64,000 bases of DNA from assembly GCA_965656935.1 (NCBI GenBank), contig CBFHMG010000002.1, forward strand, positions 124,001 to 188,000, in the 5' to 3' direction. The stretch comes from M30B80 sp965656935. Its GTDB lineage: Bacteria > Pseudomonadota > Alphaproteobacteria > Rhodobacterales > Rhodobacteraceae. Positions within the stretch are counted from its first letter, which is position 1. Each line of letters starts with the position of its first letter. The translations under genes were made by a program, and so were the position numbers. The notes beneath the pieces were generated by a model. That model did not search any database and was not told where the DNA came from. It saw nothing but the letters and a program-made list of their open reading frames with translations. Positions 51,603 to 60,479 of this stretch are shown here, piece by piece.

Positions 51603-52862
51603 ATGAAACTCCTTTTTGTTCACCAGAATTTTGCTGGTCAGTATCGCGAGATTCTGGATTGGCTGATTGCGCAAGGTGGCCATGAAATCGTGTTTCTGAC
51701 CCAACGCAAAAACGTAGCTCCGAGAGACGGAGTTCGCGTTGTCGAATATCAAACCCATCGCAAACCCGCCAAAGATGCCTATACGCTGACGGCCTATTGG
51801 GAAGAATGTACCGGCAATGGGTTCGGCGCGGCGCAGGCCTTTCAGAAATTGGAAGCAGAAGGGTTCAAGCCCGATCTGATCGTAGGTCATGTGGGCTGGG
51901 GCGAATTGACCTTTTCCAAGCAGGTCTGGCCCGATGTGCCTGTGCTTGGCTATTTCGAATATTTCTATCTCGCTCAAGGTGGCCCTGTCGGGTTCGACCC
52001 TGAATACCCCGCCTCTGCTCATGCGCCTTTCATCATGCATGCGCGCAATGCAGTGAATTTCAGCAATATCGAAACCGTTGATCTGGGTGTGGTGCCCACC
52101 CAATGGCAGCAGGACAGCTTTCCCAAAAGCCTGCAAAAGAAACTCTATCGCTGCCATGATGGTATTCGGACAGATCGGTTGAAGCCGAACCCCAAAGCCT
52201 CGATCCCGCTGGGGCGTTTGGGGCGCAATGTCACCAAAGATGACGAAATTTTCACCTATATGGCCCGCAATCTGGAGCCCACCCGCGGCTTTCACCAATT
52301 CATGCGTGCCCTTCCCTCAATTCTGGATGCCCGCCCCAATGCGCGCGCGATTGTCATTGGCGGAAACGAGGTCTCCTATGGCAAGAAAAGCACCGAAAAA
52401 GGTGGGTACCGCGCCCAGATGGAGCGTGAAGTCGGGGACCGCGTGGATTGGGACCGAGTGCATTTTGTGGGCCGTGTGCCCTATGCAGAATATCAGAAAA
52501 TCATCCAGCTCACGCGCTGCCATATCTACCTGACCGCGCCCTTCGTTCTGTCATGGTCCCTATTGGAAAGCATGGCGATGGAAGCTGTGATTGTGGCGTC
52601 TGACACGGCCCCTGTGCGCGAAGTGATCGCACATGAAAAGAACGGCCTTCTTGTGGATTATTTTGATCCTGAGGCGATTGCGGCGCAAGTCATCAAGGTT
52701 TTGGAAAACCCGAAAGCCTATGAAAAGCTGGGGCGCGCCGCACGCAATAAGATTGTGAACAAATATGATTTCGAAACAGTTTGCTTGCCTGAGCATATCA
52801 GGCGGATGAACAGCCTCGTTCCAAAATCCAAAGCGATTGCTCTGCCGAAATCGAAAAAGTGA
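51603..52862 (+). CDS. GT4-family glycosyltransferase
   Basis: A 419-residue GT-B-fold transferase. The N-terminal acceptor domain starts MKLLFVHQNFAGQYREILDW, and the donor domain has RNLEPTRGFHQFMRALPSIL, HFVGRVPYAEYQKIIQLTRC, and the EX7E-type segment SWSLLESMAMEAVIVASDTA. It transfers a sugar from a nucleotide donor to a growing polysaccharide or lipid. The ATG at 51603 begins the first beta strand; an upstream in-frame ATG would add an unrelated tail. It is the first gene of the surface-polysaccharide block. Confidence 0.87.
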   Translation: MKLLFVHQNFAGQYREILDWLIAQGGHEIVFLTQRKNVAPRDGVRVVEYQTHRKPAKDAYTLTAYWEECTGNGFGAAQAFQKLEAEGFKPDLIVGHVGWGELTFSKQVWPDVPVLGYFEYFYLAQGGPVGFDPEYPASAHAPFIMHARNAVNFSNIETVDLGVVPTQWQQDSFPKSLQKKLYRCHDGIRTDRLKPNPKASIPLGRLGRNVTKDDEIFTYMARNLEPTRGFHQFMRALPSILDARPNARAIVIGGNEVSYGKKSTEKGGYRAQMEREVGDRVDWDRVHFVGRVPYAEYQKIIQLTRCHIYLTAPFVLSWSLLESMAMEAVIVASDTAPVREVIAHEKNGLLVDYFDPEAIAAQVIKVLENPKAYEKLGRAARNKIVNKYDFETVCLPEHIRRMNSLVPKSKAIALPKSKK

Positions 52863-52931
52863 TATTGGCTTAAACCTTCCGAAACACCTCTGCGCAAAAC
52901 TGGGAATGTCTCTCGGTTTTGGCGGGGTGTG

Positions 52932-53645
52932 ATGAGCTTTCAGAAACGTGTCTTCGATCTCGTGCTGGCGTTCGCGCTGATCATTCTGTTTGCGCCATGC
53001 ATCGCGGTGCTTTCTGCTTGGTTGCTGCTGCGGCAGGGGCGGCCCGTTTTCTTCACGGGCGAAAGGATGAAAACCCCTGATGAGGCCTTCACGCTTTATA
53101 AATTCCGAAGCATGGACGCCAAGATGCCCGATTGCGGTGTTACGGGTGGCGAAAAGCAATCCTGCATCACACGGGATGGCCATTGGCTTCGACGAAGTCG
53201 TTTGGACGAGCTTCCTCAGCTTTGGAACATTTTGATCGGTGATATCAGCTTTGTCGGCCCCCGCCCGCCGATGCGTGAATTTGTCGAACGCTTTCCCGAA
53301 ATCTATCGCGCTGTCCTTAAAAACCGCCCCGGGGTGACGGGGCTGGCCACTTTGACATGCCATCAATATGAAGATCAGCTTTTGCGCGAGACAAGCTCAG
53401 CACAAGAAACCGATGCCCTTTATGTCTCGCGGTGCCTGCCCCGAAAGGCGCGCATTGATCTGATTTATCAAAGGCGGGCCTCGATGCTGTTGGATCTGGC
53501 CTTGATCTTGAGAACGGCAGGTAAATGGGTTGGGGTCTCCCCTCGCAACAGGCTTTGGCGTTTGACCAGACAATGGAAACATGACAGCACAAAGCCATTC
53601 AGCTTGGGTAGGGAAAAGGCGACATGGCGGGTCGAATACTTTTGA
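52932..53645 (+). CDS. priming sugar-phosphate transferase (undecaprenyl-phosphate glycosyl-1-phosphate transferase)
   Basis: A 237-residue monotopic membrane enzyme: N-terminal re-entrant helix (RVFDLVLAFALIILFAPCI), then the catalytic region with FTLYKFRSMDAKM, RRSRLDELPQLWNILIGD, the Pro-rich FVGPRPPMREFVERFP and RPGVTGLATLTC. It loads the first sugar-1-phosphate on undecaprenyl phosphate to start repeat-unit synthesis (bacterial sugar transferase family, ExoY/WcaJ-like). The ATG at 52932 follows GGCGGGG. It overlaps galE by 22 bases. Confidence 0.92.
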   Translation: MSFQKRVFDLVLAFALIILFAPCIAVLSAWLLLRQGRPVFFTGERMKTPDEAFTLYKFRSMDAKMPDCGVTGGEKQSCITRDGHWLRRSRLDELPQLWNILIGDISFVGPRPPMREFVERFPEIYRAVLKNRPGVTGLATLTCHQYEDQLLRETSSAQETDALYVSRCLPRKARIDLIYQRRASMLLDLALILRTAGKWVGVSPRNRLWRLTRQWKHDSTKPFSLGREKATWRVEYF

Positions 53646-54637
53646 CAGGCGGTGCGGGCTATATCGGCTCTCACACATTCTTGGCTTTGCGCGCAGCAGG
53701 CTATGACCCGATCATCCTTGATGATTTCAGCAATGCAAATGCAGATGTCCCCGACAGGCTAGCGCAGATTTCCGGTGCAGCTGTGGCTGTGCTTCACGCC
53801 GATGTCCGCGATGAAACCCGTCTGAGGCAGATTTTTGCAGATCACAAATTCGATGCCGTTATCCATTTCGCCGCGAAAAAAGCTGTCGGCGAAAGCGTCG
53901 CCAAACCCCTGCTTTACTACGATACCAATATTGGTGGCCTGCTCAGCCTGACAACTGTCATGGCCGAGCATGGCTGCAAGACGATCGTGTTTTCATCCTC
54001 TGCCACCGTATATGGCGAACCCGATGAAGCGCCTACGCCCGAGACCGCACCGCGCCGTGCCATGAACCCTTATGGTCAGACCAAAATCATGAGCGAGGAA
54101 ATGCTCGAGGCGATCATGCGGGCCGACCCTGAATGGTCCGTTGGGATTCTTCGCTACTTCAACCCCGTTGGCGCGCATAGCTCGGGCCTGATTGGCGAAA
54201 ACCCTCGCGATATTCCCAATAACCTTATGCCCTATATCGCCAAGGTTGCCTTGGGCGAGCTTCCTGAAATTCAGGTTTTTGGTAACGACTACAAAACACC
54301 TGATGGCACGGGCGTGCGCGACTATATCCATGTCGATGATCTGGCCAATGCGCATTTGCTCTCACTGCAATCATTGCTGGAAAAACGTGAGGGGCATCTG
54401 GTCAATATCGGCACTGGCCGCGGCTATTCCGTGATGGAGATGATCAAGGCCTATTCGCAAGCCTGCGGCCAAGACCTACCCTATCGCATCACCGCACGCA
54501 GAGCTGGCGATGTGCCGATTTACTGCGCGAAAACGGGAAAGGCCCAAGAGGTTCTGGGATTTCAGGCCAAATATGGTTTGGATGAGATCTGCGCTTCAAG
54601 TTGGAAATGGGTTTCGGGCCAGCTCAAAGACCAATAA
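53624..54637 (+). CDS. galE: UDP-glucose 4-epimerase
   Basis: A 337-residue extended short-chain dehydrogenase. The NAD motif is ILLTGGAGYIGSHTFLAL, the SDR active-site pair is Y150-x3-K154 in NPYGQTK, and FSSSATVYG and DGTGVRDYIHVDDLANAH are GalE-type. It interconverts UDP-glucose and UDP-galactose for polysaccharide synthesis. It begins within the end of the preceding gene. Confidence 0.95.
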   Translation: MAGRILLTGGAGYIGSHTFLALRAAGYDPIILDDFSNANADVPDRLAQISGAAVAVLHADVRDETRLRQIFADHKFDAVIHFAAKKAVGESVAKPLLYYDTNIGGLLSLTTVMAEHGCKTIVFSSSATVYGEPDEAPTPETAPRRAMNPYGQTKIMSEEMLEAIMRADPEWSVGILRYFNPVGAHSSGLIGENPRDIPNNLMPYIAKVALGELPEIQVFGNDYKTPDGTGVRDYIHVDDLANAHLLSLQSLLEKREGHLVNIGTGRGYSVMEMIKAYSQACGQDLPYRITARRAGDVPIYCAKTGKAQEVLGFQAKYGLDEICASSWKWVSGQLKDQ

Positions 54638-54672
54638 TCGCGCCAAGGGGATGCAGCTTTAGACCTCATTTA

Positions 54673-54716
54673 TTGCCGGTAAAACCAAGTGGCCTGACTT
54701 CCCTTTTTACCTGCAA
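54673..54716. promoter_or_regulatory. 12-bp inverted repeat between galE and the epimerase gene
   Basis: TTGCCGGTAAAA (54673-54684) and TTTTACCTGCAA (54705-54716) match at 11 of 12 positions as an inverted repeat with a 20-base spacer. It lies 52-95 bases before the epimerase ATG in a 130-base gap. It is operator-like or a hairpin; no T-run follows the right arm. Confidence 0.5.
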
Positions 54717-54767
54717 GCCTGATAGGTCTTGCCCATTATGATCTGAAGCTCCTTGAGGCAAAATCCA

Positions 54768-55793
54768 ATGGCATCCTCCAATCGCACCGCATTTGTCACC
54801 GGCTCATCCGGCTTTATCGGGTTTCACCTGTGCCAAAGGCTTTTGCAGGACGGTTGGACGGTTATCGGCCTAGACGCGATGACCGATTATTATGACGTGA
54901 CGCTGAAAGAGCGGCGCGAGGGCATGCTGAAGCAAAACCCGAATTTCCGCGTCATCCATGCCCGTGTCGAAGACGAAGGGGCTGTTGAAGCGATTGTATC
55001 CGAGGCAAAGCCCGATGCGATCATCCATCTCGCGGCGCAAGCGGGTGTACGGTATTCCATCGAGAACCCTGAATCCTACGTCTCTTCAAACCTGATCGGC
55101 ACCTTCCGCGTGATGGAGGCGGCCCGAAACCACAAAACCGCACATCTCCTGATGGCCTCGACCTCTTCGGCCTATGGCGCAAATACCGAGCAGCCCTTCA
55201 TCGAGACCCAGAAATGCGACACCCAGATGTCCTTTTATGCGGCAACGAAAAAGGCAAATGAATCGATGGCGCATTCCTATGCGCATCTCTTCGATATCCC
55301 CACCACAATGTTCCGTTTCTTCACCGTTTACGGACCATGGGGTCGGCCCGATATGGCCTTGTTCAAATTCACCAAGGCGATCCTCGAGGGGGATCCAATT
55401 GATGTCTATAACCATGGCGATATGGCACGTGACTTTACCTATGTGACCGATCTTGTGGACGGCATCGCGCGGCTCATTGATGCTGTGCCAGAACGCCCTG
55501 CCTCTCCCGATGATATTATTGAGGGGGATAGCCTTTCCCCTGTTGCACCCTACCGCGTGGTGAATATCGGCAATTCCCAATCGGTTCAGTTGATGGATTT
55601 CATCAAAGCGATTGAAGACAAGACAGGCATTACCGCTCAAAAGAACTTCATGGATATGCAGCCAGGCGATGTGCCCTCCACTTGGGCCGATGCATCCTTG
55701 TTGATGCGTTTGACGGGCTATACCCCCCAAACCCAAGTGCAAGACGGCGTGGCGCAGTTTGTCGATTGGTATCGGGATTATTTTCAGGTTTGA
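54768..55793 (+). CDS. NAD-dependent epimerase, UDP-glucuronate 4-epimerase-like
   Basis: A 341-residue SDR. The NAD site is AFVTGSSGFIGFHL, and the active-site pair is Y157-x3-K161 in SFYAATKKANE. It also has the family-typical DYYDVTLKERREGML, RYSIENPESYVSSNLIGT, RFFTVYGPWGRPDMA and MQPGDVPSTWAD. This last set is typical of UDP-glucuronate 4-epimerases (LpsL/CapI type). The adjoining UDP-glucose dehydrogenase would make its substrate, giving UDP-galacturonate. The ATG at 54768 follows GAGG. Confidence 0.88.
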   Translation: MASSNRTAFVTGSSGFIGFHLCQRLLQDGWTVIGLDAMTDYYDVTLKERREGMLKQNPNFRVIHARVEDEGAVEAIVSEAKPDAIIHLAAQAGVRYSIENPESYVSSNLIGTFRVMEAARNHKTAHLLMASTSSAYGANTEQPFIETQKCDTQMSFYAATKKANESMAHSYAHLFDIPTTMFRFFTVYGPWGRPDMALFKFTKAILEGDPIDVYNHGDMARDFTYVTDLVDGIARLIDAVPERPASPDDIIEGDSLSPVAPYRVVNIGNSQSVQLMDFIKAIEDKTGITAQKNFMDMQPGDVPSTWADASLLMRLTGYTPQTQVQDGVAQFVDWYRDYFQV

Positions 55794-55882
55794 ATTTCTA
55801 GCCATAGCGATGGCCCGCTGCTACAAGCAGGAAAAAGCGGCGGTAAAGTCGAAACAGGATTTCTAAAAAGGGCAGTTTAGCC

Positions 55883-57190
55883 ATGCGCATTGCAATGATT
55901 GGCACAGGCTATGTTGGCCTTGTTTCTGGGGTTTGTTTCTCGGATTTCGGGCATGACGTGATTTGCGTCGATAAAGACCCGCAAAAAATCGAACGGCTGA
56001 ACCAAGGCAAGGTGCCGATCTACGAGCCTGGTCTTGACCTTCTGATGTCCAAGAATGTGGAGGCCGGTCGCCTATCCTTCACCACCGATCTTGCATCGGC
56101 TGTCGACGGGGCGGATGCGGTGTTTATCGCTGTCGGGACGCCCACGCGCCGTGGTGATGGCCATGCTGATCTGACCTATGTGATGCAAGCAGCCGAAGAC
56201 GTGGCCCAAGCTCTTACAGGCTATGCCGTAGTCGTCACCAAATCGACGGTGCCCGTTGGCACCAACCGCAAGGTGCGCCAGACCGTTTCCAAGGCCAATC
56301 CAAATGCTGAATTCGATGTGGCCTCCAACCCCGAGTTTTTGCGCGAAGGCGCGGCTATTGATGATTTCATGAAGCCCGATCGCGTGATCGTTGGCGTCCA
56401 GTCCGAGCGTGCTGCTGAAGTTATGGCCGATATCTACCGCCCGCTCTATCTGCGGGACTTCCCGATTGTGACCACGGATCTCGAATCCGCCGAGATGATC
56501 AAATATGCCGCCAATGCCTTCCTCGCGACGAAGATCACCTTCATCAACGAGATCGCGGCCCTTTGTGAACGTGTTGGCGCGGATATCAAACAAGTCTCGA
56601 AAGGGATGGGTTTAGATAATCGCATCGGGAATAAATTCCTCCATGCGGGTCCGGGCTATGGCGGGTCATGCTTTCCAAAGGATACGAAAGCTTTGGCACG
56701 GATCGGGCAGGATAATGCCATGCCACAAAGCATCGTTGAGACGGTCATCCGCGTGAATGATCAGGTCAAACTCCGCATGATCGAAAAGCTGCGCGATCTC
56801 TGCGATGGGTCGTTCAACGGCAAGACCATCACGGTGCTTGGCGTAACCTTCAAACCCAATACCGATGATATGCGCGATGCGCCCTCACTAACCATTGTAC
56901 CCGCCTTGGTTGGCGGTGGCGCCAAGGTCCGAGTGGTTGATCCGCAAGGGCAGCGTGAGGGGGAAGCCCTGCTTCCCGGTGTTATTTGGCAAGACGATCC
57001 CTATAAGGCGGCTAACAAAGCCGATTTGCTGGTGATCTTGACCGAATGGAACGAGTTCCGCGCGCTTGACCTGCAGCGCTTGGCCAAAAAGATGGCGCAG
57101 CCTCGTATGGCCGATTTGCGCAACATCTATTCACCACGCGATGCCAAGCGGGCAGGGTTTGAAGCCTATGACGCAGTAGGTCGCGGATAA
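55883..57190 (+). CDS. ugd: UDP-glucose 6-dehydrogenase
   Basis: A 435-residue enzyme oxidising UDP-glucose to UDP-glucuronate in two steps. The NAD motif is MIGTGYVGLVSGVCFSDFGH, the catalytic cysteine C263 is in GPGYGGSCFPKDT, and TKSTVPVGTNRKV, NPEFLREGAAIDDF and VTFKPNTDDMRDAPS are present. Its product feeds the upstream epimerase. It is the last gene of the polysaccharide block and convergent with kpsF. Confidence 0.96.
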   Translation: MRIAMIGTGYVGLVSGVCFSDFGHDVICVDKDPQKIERLNQGKVPIYEPGLDLLMSKNVEAGRLSFTTDLASAVDGADAVFIAVGTPTRRGDGHADLTYVMQAAEDVAQALTGYAVVVTKSTVPVGTNRKVRQTVSKANPNAEFDVASNPEFLREGAAIDDFMKPDRVIVGVQSERAAEVMADIYRPLYLRDFPIVTTDLESAEMIKYAANAFLATKITFINEIAALCERVGADIKQVSKGMGLDNRIGNKFLHAGPGYGGSCFPKDTKALARIGQDNAMPQSIVETVIRVNDQVKLRMIEKLRDLCDGSFNGKTITVLGVTFKPNTDDMRDAPSLTIVPALVGGGAKVRVVDPQGQREGEALLPGVIWQDDPYKAANKADLLVILTEWNEFRALDLQRLAKKMAQPRMADLRNIYSPRDAKRAGFEAYDAVGRG

Positions 57191-57194
57191 ATCA

Positions 57195-57225
57195 CAAAAA
57201 AGGCATGGGTCATTAAACCAGACCC
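57195..57225 (-). terminator. possible weak terminator of kpsF
   Basis: GGGTC and GACCC (57207-57211 and 57221-57225) form a short stem overlapping the last kpsF codons. On the minus strand, TTTTTT follows five bases later. The short stem makes this a weak candidate. Confidence 0.4.
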
Positions 57226-58178
57226 GCCCTCAGGCAGTCATGCAAATGCAGCAGACCAATGGGGCGACCTGCGGCATCAACCACAAACAAGGCGGTGATC
57301 TTGTTTTCCGACATGACCGCCAAAGCCTCAACTGCCAAGGTATCAGGCTGCGTTGTGCGCGGGTTGCTTGTCGCAACATCGCCTGCGCTTTGCTCCATCA
57401 GATTGGCCATGTTCCTTCGCAAATCCCCGTCGGAGATAACCCCGACAAGGGTGCCTTCTTCGACGACACCGACAATCCCGAAACTCTTCTCGCTCATCAC
57501 CAGCAGAGCCTCGGACATATGCTGATCCGCCGAAACCAAGGGCAACGCAGCGCCATCATGCATCAGTTGCGAGACCTTGGAGAGTTGCGCACCCAGTTTA
57601 CCACCGGGGTGGAAGGTGCGGAATTGCTCGGGCAGGAAGCCGCGACGCTCCATCACCGCCACGGCCAAAGCATCGCCCAAAGCCAATGTCAGGGTGGTCG
57701 AGGTTGTTGGCGCCATTCCGATGATGCAGGCCTCGGGTGCATCGGGCAAGGTCAGGCGGAAATCGGCGGCGCGCATCAAGGTGCTTTCAACGCGGCCAGA
57801 AATACCAATCATCGGAATGGAAAACCGCGCAACATGGGCCACGATATCGCGCAACTCGGCTGTCTCGCCCGAATTCGAGATCAAAATCACCAGATCATTT
57901 GGGGTGATCATGCCCAAATCACCATGGCTGGCTTCCGCGGGGTGCACAAAGGCCGAGGGCGTACCTGTTGAGGCAAGGGTCGAGCTGATCTTGCGCGCAA
58001 TATGACCCGATTTCCCGATACCCGAGAGGATCACGCGCCCCGAAACTGCAAGAATGGCTTCAATCGCGGCCTCGAAATCTTCGGGCAGGCTGTCCGCCAT
58101 GGCCGATACGGCTTCGCCTTCAATCTTGAGGACGCGCGCCGCTGTTTCACGAATGGTTTGTTTTTCGTCTTTTGTCAT
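57213..58178 (-). CDS. kpsF: arabinose-5-phosphate isomerase (KpsF/GutQ family)
   Basis: A 321-residue protein: SIS sugar-isomerase domain at about 1-190 (SGIGKSGHIARKISSTLAST, HPAEASHGDLGMI, ISNSGETAELRD), then two CBS domains (MHDGAALPLVSADQHMSEAL, GVISDGDLRRNM, and near the C-terminus IGLLHLHDCLRAGL). It converts ribulose-5-phosphate to arabinose-5-phosphate, the precursor of Kdo for lipopolysaccharide. The start MTKDEKQTIRETAAR at 58178 matches the family N-terminus. It lies next to the polysaccharide block but in the opposite orientation. Confidence 0.94.
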   Translation of the reverse strand: MTKDEKQTIRETAARVLKIEGEAVSAMADSLPEDFEAAIEAILAVSGRVILSGIGKSGHIARKISSTLASTGTPSAFVHPAEASHGDLGMITPNDLVILISNSGETAELRDIVAHVARFSIPMIGISGRVESTLMRAADFRLTLPDAPEACIIGMAPTTSTTLTLALGDALAVAVMERRGFLPEQFRTFHPGGKLGAQLSKVSQLMHDGAALPLVSADQHMSEALLVMSEKSFGIVGVVEEGTLVGVISDGDLRRNMANLMEQSAGDVATSNPRTTQPDTLAVEALAVMSENKITALFVVDAAGRPIGLLHLHDCLRAGLV

Positions 58179-58283
58179 GACGCTCCAATACCGCAAGTGA
58201 ATGCTCTTGCACAGTGGGCAGCTTTTCATCTGAGTTAAGCACTGTCATAGCTGCGATATTATATGTTGTGATGGGATATTCAG

Positions 58284-58745
58284 ATGAACCGCCGTTTCGG
58301 AAAAACCCCCGACCCAAAACTGACCTACCGCACACGGCCAGGGGTTTATGCAATTATTCGAACGGGCGAAGGCATTCTGGCAAGCTTTCAAGAAAACCCC
58401 ACGCCTGAGCTGCAATTGCCTGGCGGCGGCATTGATCAGGGTGAGACTACATTGCAAGCGCTCTATCGTGAGGTGATCGAGGAAACGGGCTATCGCATCC
58501 ACTCACCGCGGCGTTTGGGAATGTTCCACCGCTACACCTATATGCCCGATTACGGCTTTCATGCGCATAAGCTGTGCCATGTCTATCTGGCTGATATAGG
58601 GCCGCGCCTGTGTGATCCGACCGAAGCGGGGCATACGGCCGTATTTCTGGATTGGGAGGAGGCCCTAACGCGCTTGGCCGTTTCGGGTGACCGCTTTTTC
58701 GTCTCGCAACTTTTGGAAGGTCGGTTTTCTAATCGGCCCCTTTAA
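58284..58745 (+). CDS. Nudix hydrolase
   Basis: A 153-residue protein with a complete Nudix box, GGGIDQGETTLQALYREVIE followed by ETGY, and an N-terminal TRPGVYAIIRTGEGIL strand region. The substrate (nucleotide or sugar diphosphate, capped RNA) is not predictable. The ATG at 58284 is the first in frame and follows GGGATAT. It ends overlapping the 3' end of the convergent phosphatase gene by 17 bases. Confidence 0.86.
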   Translation: MNRRFGKTPDPKLTYRTRPGVYAIIRTGEGILASFQENPTPELQLPGGGIDQGETTLQALYREVIEETGYRIHSPRRLGMFHRYTYMPDYGFHAHKLCHVYLADIGPRLCDPTEAGHTAVFLDWEEALTRLAVSGDRFFVSQLLEGRFSNRPL

Positions 58746-59982
58746 ACTCGATCAGGGCCGCTGAGATATCATCAGGGAAATCGCTCGTGCCTGAGTAAAG
58801 CTCCACCTCCCTCTGAAGGGATTTGAGCAAATCCAGATCCTTTTTCGAGGCCAGTTTTCCAAACAGCCGCATCAGCCCGCCATCATCAAGTTGATCACCA
58901 TTGGGGGCGGGGCATTCGGTAAACCCGTCGGAATGGATGAGCAGTTTGTCACCCGCTTGAAGCGTATTCTGAACCGTTTCCCAACTGGCCTGCCCAATAA
59001 GCCCGATCGGTAAGCCGCCCTTCCCAAGCATCTCCATAGATCCGTTGCGACGCTGTAGAATGGGGTGTGGGTGACCCGCCTGAACCATGTCCAAGGTACC
59101 GTCCCGAATGTTCAGGATTGCCAGACATAAGGTGCAATACTGATCACCACCAACCTCGCTGATCATCAGATCATTCAGCCGCTTGGCAACCTCATCAAGA
59201 GGTCGCGCCTCGGGGCCGAACGCCCCTTTGCGCAAGGCCAGATTGCGTGATGGGGAAGTCGCCCCCAAAACAGAATAAAGCCGCGCGGCGATCATGGCAG
59301 AGGTCACGCCATGCCCCGATACATCGATGGAAAACACGCCAACCCGATGCCGACCTGCGGGAAAATATCCGACCAGATCGCCCCCAACATGGCCCGATGA
59401 TTTAAGTAAAAAGGAGAGATTGGAACCGCCAAGCGATACGAATTCTTCCCGCAAAAGCGAGTCCTGCAAGCGTTTCGCTTCCTGAAGGTCACGCTCGATC
59501 TCGGCATAAAGCGATTGAATTTCACTCAAGGCACCGCTGATCTGGCGGTTCTTTTCCTGCAATTCAGCCTGTGTCGCGAGGATGCGTTCACCTGCATTCA
59601 AGCGCGCGCGCAATTCGGCGGCATGAACAGGTTTGGCTAGAAAATCATCTGCGCCAGCATCCAAGCCTTGGGCAATCGCCGCCTTCTCGGATTTCGAGGT
59701 CAGAAGAATGACATAGCCATATGCGCCGCGCTGCATCTCCCGAAAACGGTGGCAGAATTCAGGGCCCGTCATCTCGGGCATGACCCAATCGCTGATGACC
59801 AGATTGATATCCGTATCAGCCAGACAGACGAGCGCTTCCCGAGGATCCGTAAAGGTCACCACGTCATAACCCCAACCGCCAAGCAGCGATGCCAGCATGG
59901 CACATTGCGCGCGGCTGTCATCCAGCACCAAAGCCCGCAAATTCGGGGTGGGGTGGTTTTGGCTATGCTCGGCCGCGATCAT
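58729..59982 (-). CDS. receiver-PP2C (SpoIIE-type) phosphatase response regulator
   Basis: A 417-residue cytoplasmic signalling protein. The receiver domain at 15-130 has the acidic pair D21-D22, phospho-acceptor D65 in LVISDWVMPEMTG, T95 and K117. A coiled-coil linker at about 135-180 (LQEKNRQISGALSEIQSLYA) follows, then a PP2C/SpoIIE serine phosphatase with metal aspartates in GHVGGDLVGYF and FSIDVSGHG and a final DDISAALIE. Such RsbU-like proteins dephosphorylate an anti-sigma-factor antagonist in partner switching. A stand-alone Hpt gene lies divergent 147 bases away and may phosphorylate D65. Confidence 0.93.
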   Translation of the reverse strand: MIAAEHSQNHPTPNLRALVLDDSRAQCAMLASLLGGWGYDVVTFTDPREALVCLADTDINLVISDWVMPEMTGPEFCHRFREMQRGAYGYVILLTSKSEKAAIAQGLDAGADDFLAKPVHAAELRARLNAGERILATQAELQEKNRQISGALSEIQSLYAEIERDLQEAKRLQDSLLREEFVSLGGSNLSFLLKSSGHVGGDLVGYFPAGRHRVGVFSIDVSGHGVTSAMIAARLYSVLGATSPSRNLALRKGAFGPEARPLDEVAKRLNDLMISEVGGDQYCTLCLAILNIRDGTLDMVQAGHPHPILQRRNGSMEMLGKGGLPIGLIGQASWETVQNTLQAGDKLLIHSDGFTECPAPNGDQLDDGGLMRLFGKLASKKDLDLLKSLQREVELYSGTSDFPDDISAALIEFKGAD

Positions 59983-60129
59983 TCAGAAACTCCTGTGATT
60001 CCGCATGATCTAAGCGACCAGCTTTAACGAGGTGTGAAAGATAAAATGCGCGTTAATCCGAGTTGAGAAGTGAACCACTCGTTAACTCTCAAGCTGCATT
60101 ATCCCGCTAGGTTGCGAAACAGGTGAGAC

Positions 60130-60459
60130 ATGATCGATTGGGATAGATTTAACGAATTACGAACAGATATCGGTGAAGAGGATTTTGCAGAAGTGGCAGA
60201 ACTCTTTACCGAGGAAATGTCCGAGATGTTGGGCAATCTTGCACGCAGACCCAATACCGCAACGGCTGACGATTTTCATTTCTTGCGAGGAAGTGCTTTA
60301 AACCTCGGCTTTATCGATCTGGCCGAAGCCTGTCTGGAGCGGGAAAACACCGTCAAATCAGGCGCTCTTCCCGAGGTTGCGAGCCTGTTAGAGGTGTTCG
60401 AGAAATCCTTCGCAGAACTTCAAAAAGCCCAACCCCTGCTTATCAAAGGGGCTGCCTGA
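60130..60459 (+). CDS. stand-alone histidine phosphotransfer (Hpt) protein
   Basis: A 109-residue four-helix protein. The phosphotransfer motif has the histidine H50 in DDFHFLRGSALNLGF, matching the Hpt consensus with arginine in place of the usual lysine at the third position after His. It is acidic, with no membrane segment. It likely shuttles phosphate between a hybrid kinase (not in this window) and a receiver. The divergent receiver-phosphatase gene is the most natural partner. Confidence 0.87.
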   Translation: MIDWDRFNELRTDIGEEDFAEVAELFTEEMSEMLGNLARRPNTATADDFHFLRGSALNLGFIDLAEACLERENTVKSGALPEVASLLEVFEKSFAELQKAQPLLIKGAA

Positions 60460-60479
60460 CGCTGTTTGCATACTTCAGC

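Noticed and set aside
60000..60120. CtrA-type TTAA-N7-TTAA sites before the Hpt gene
   Set aside because: GTTAAT and GTTAAC occur, but no pair has the required spacing without mismatches.
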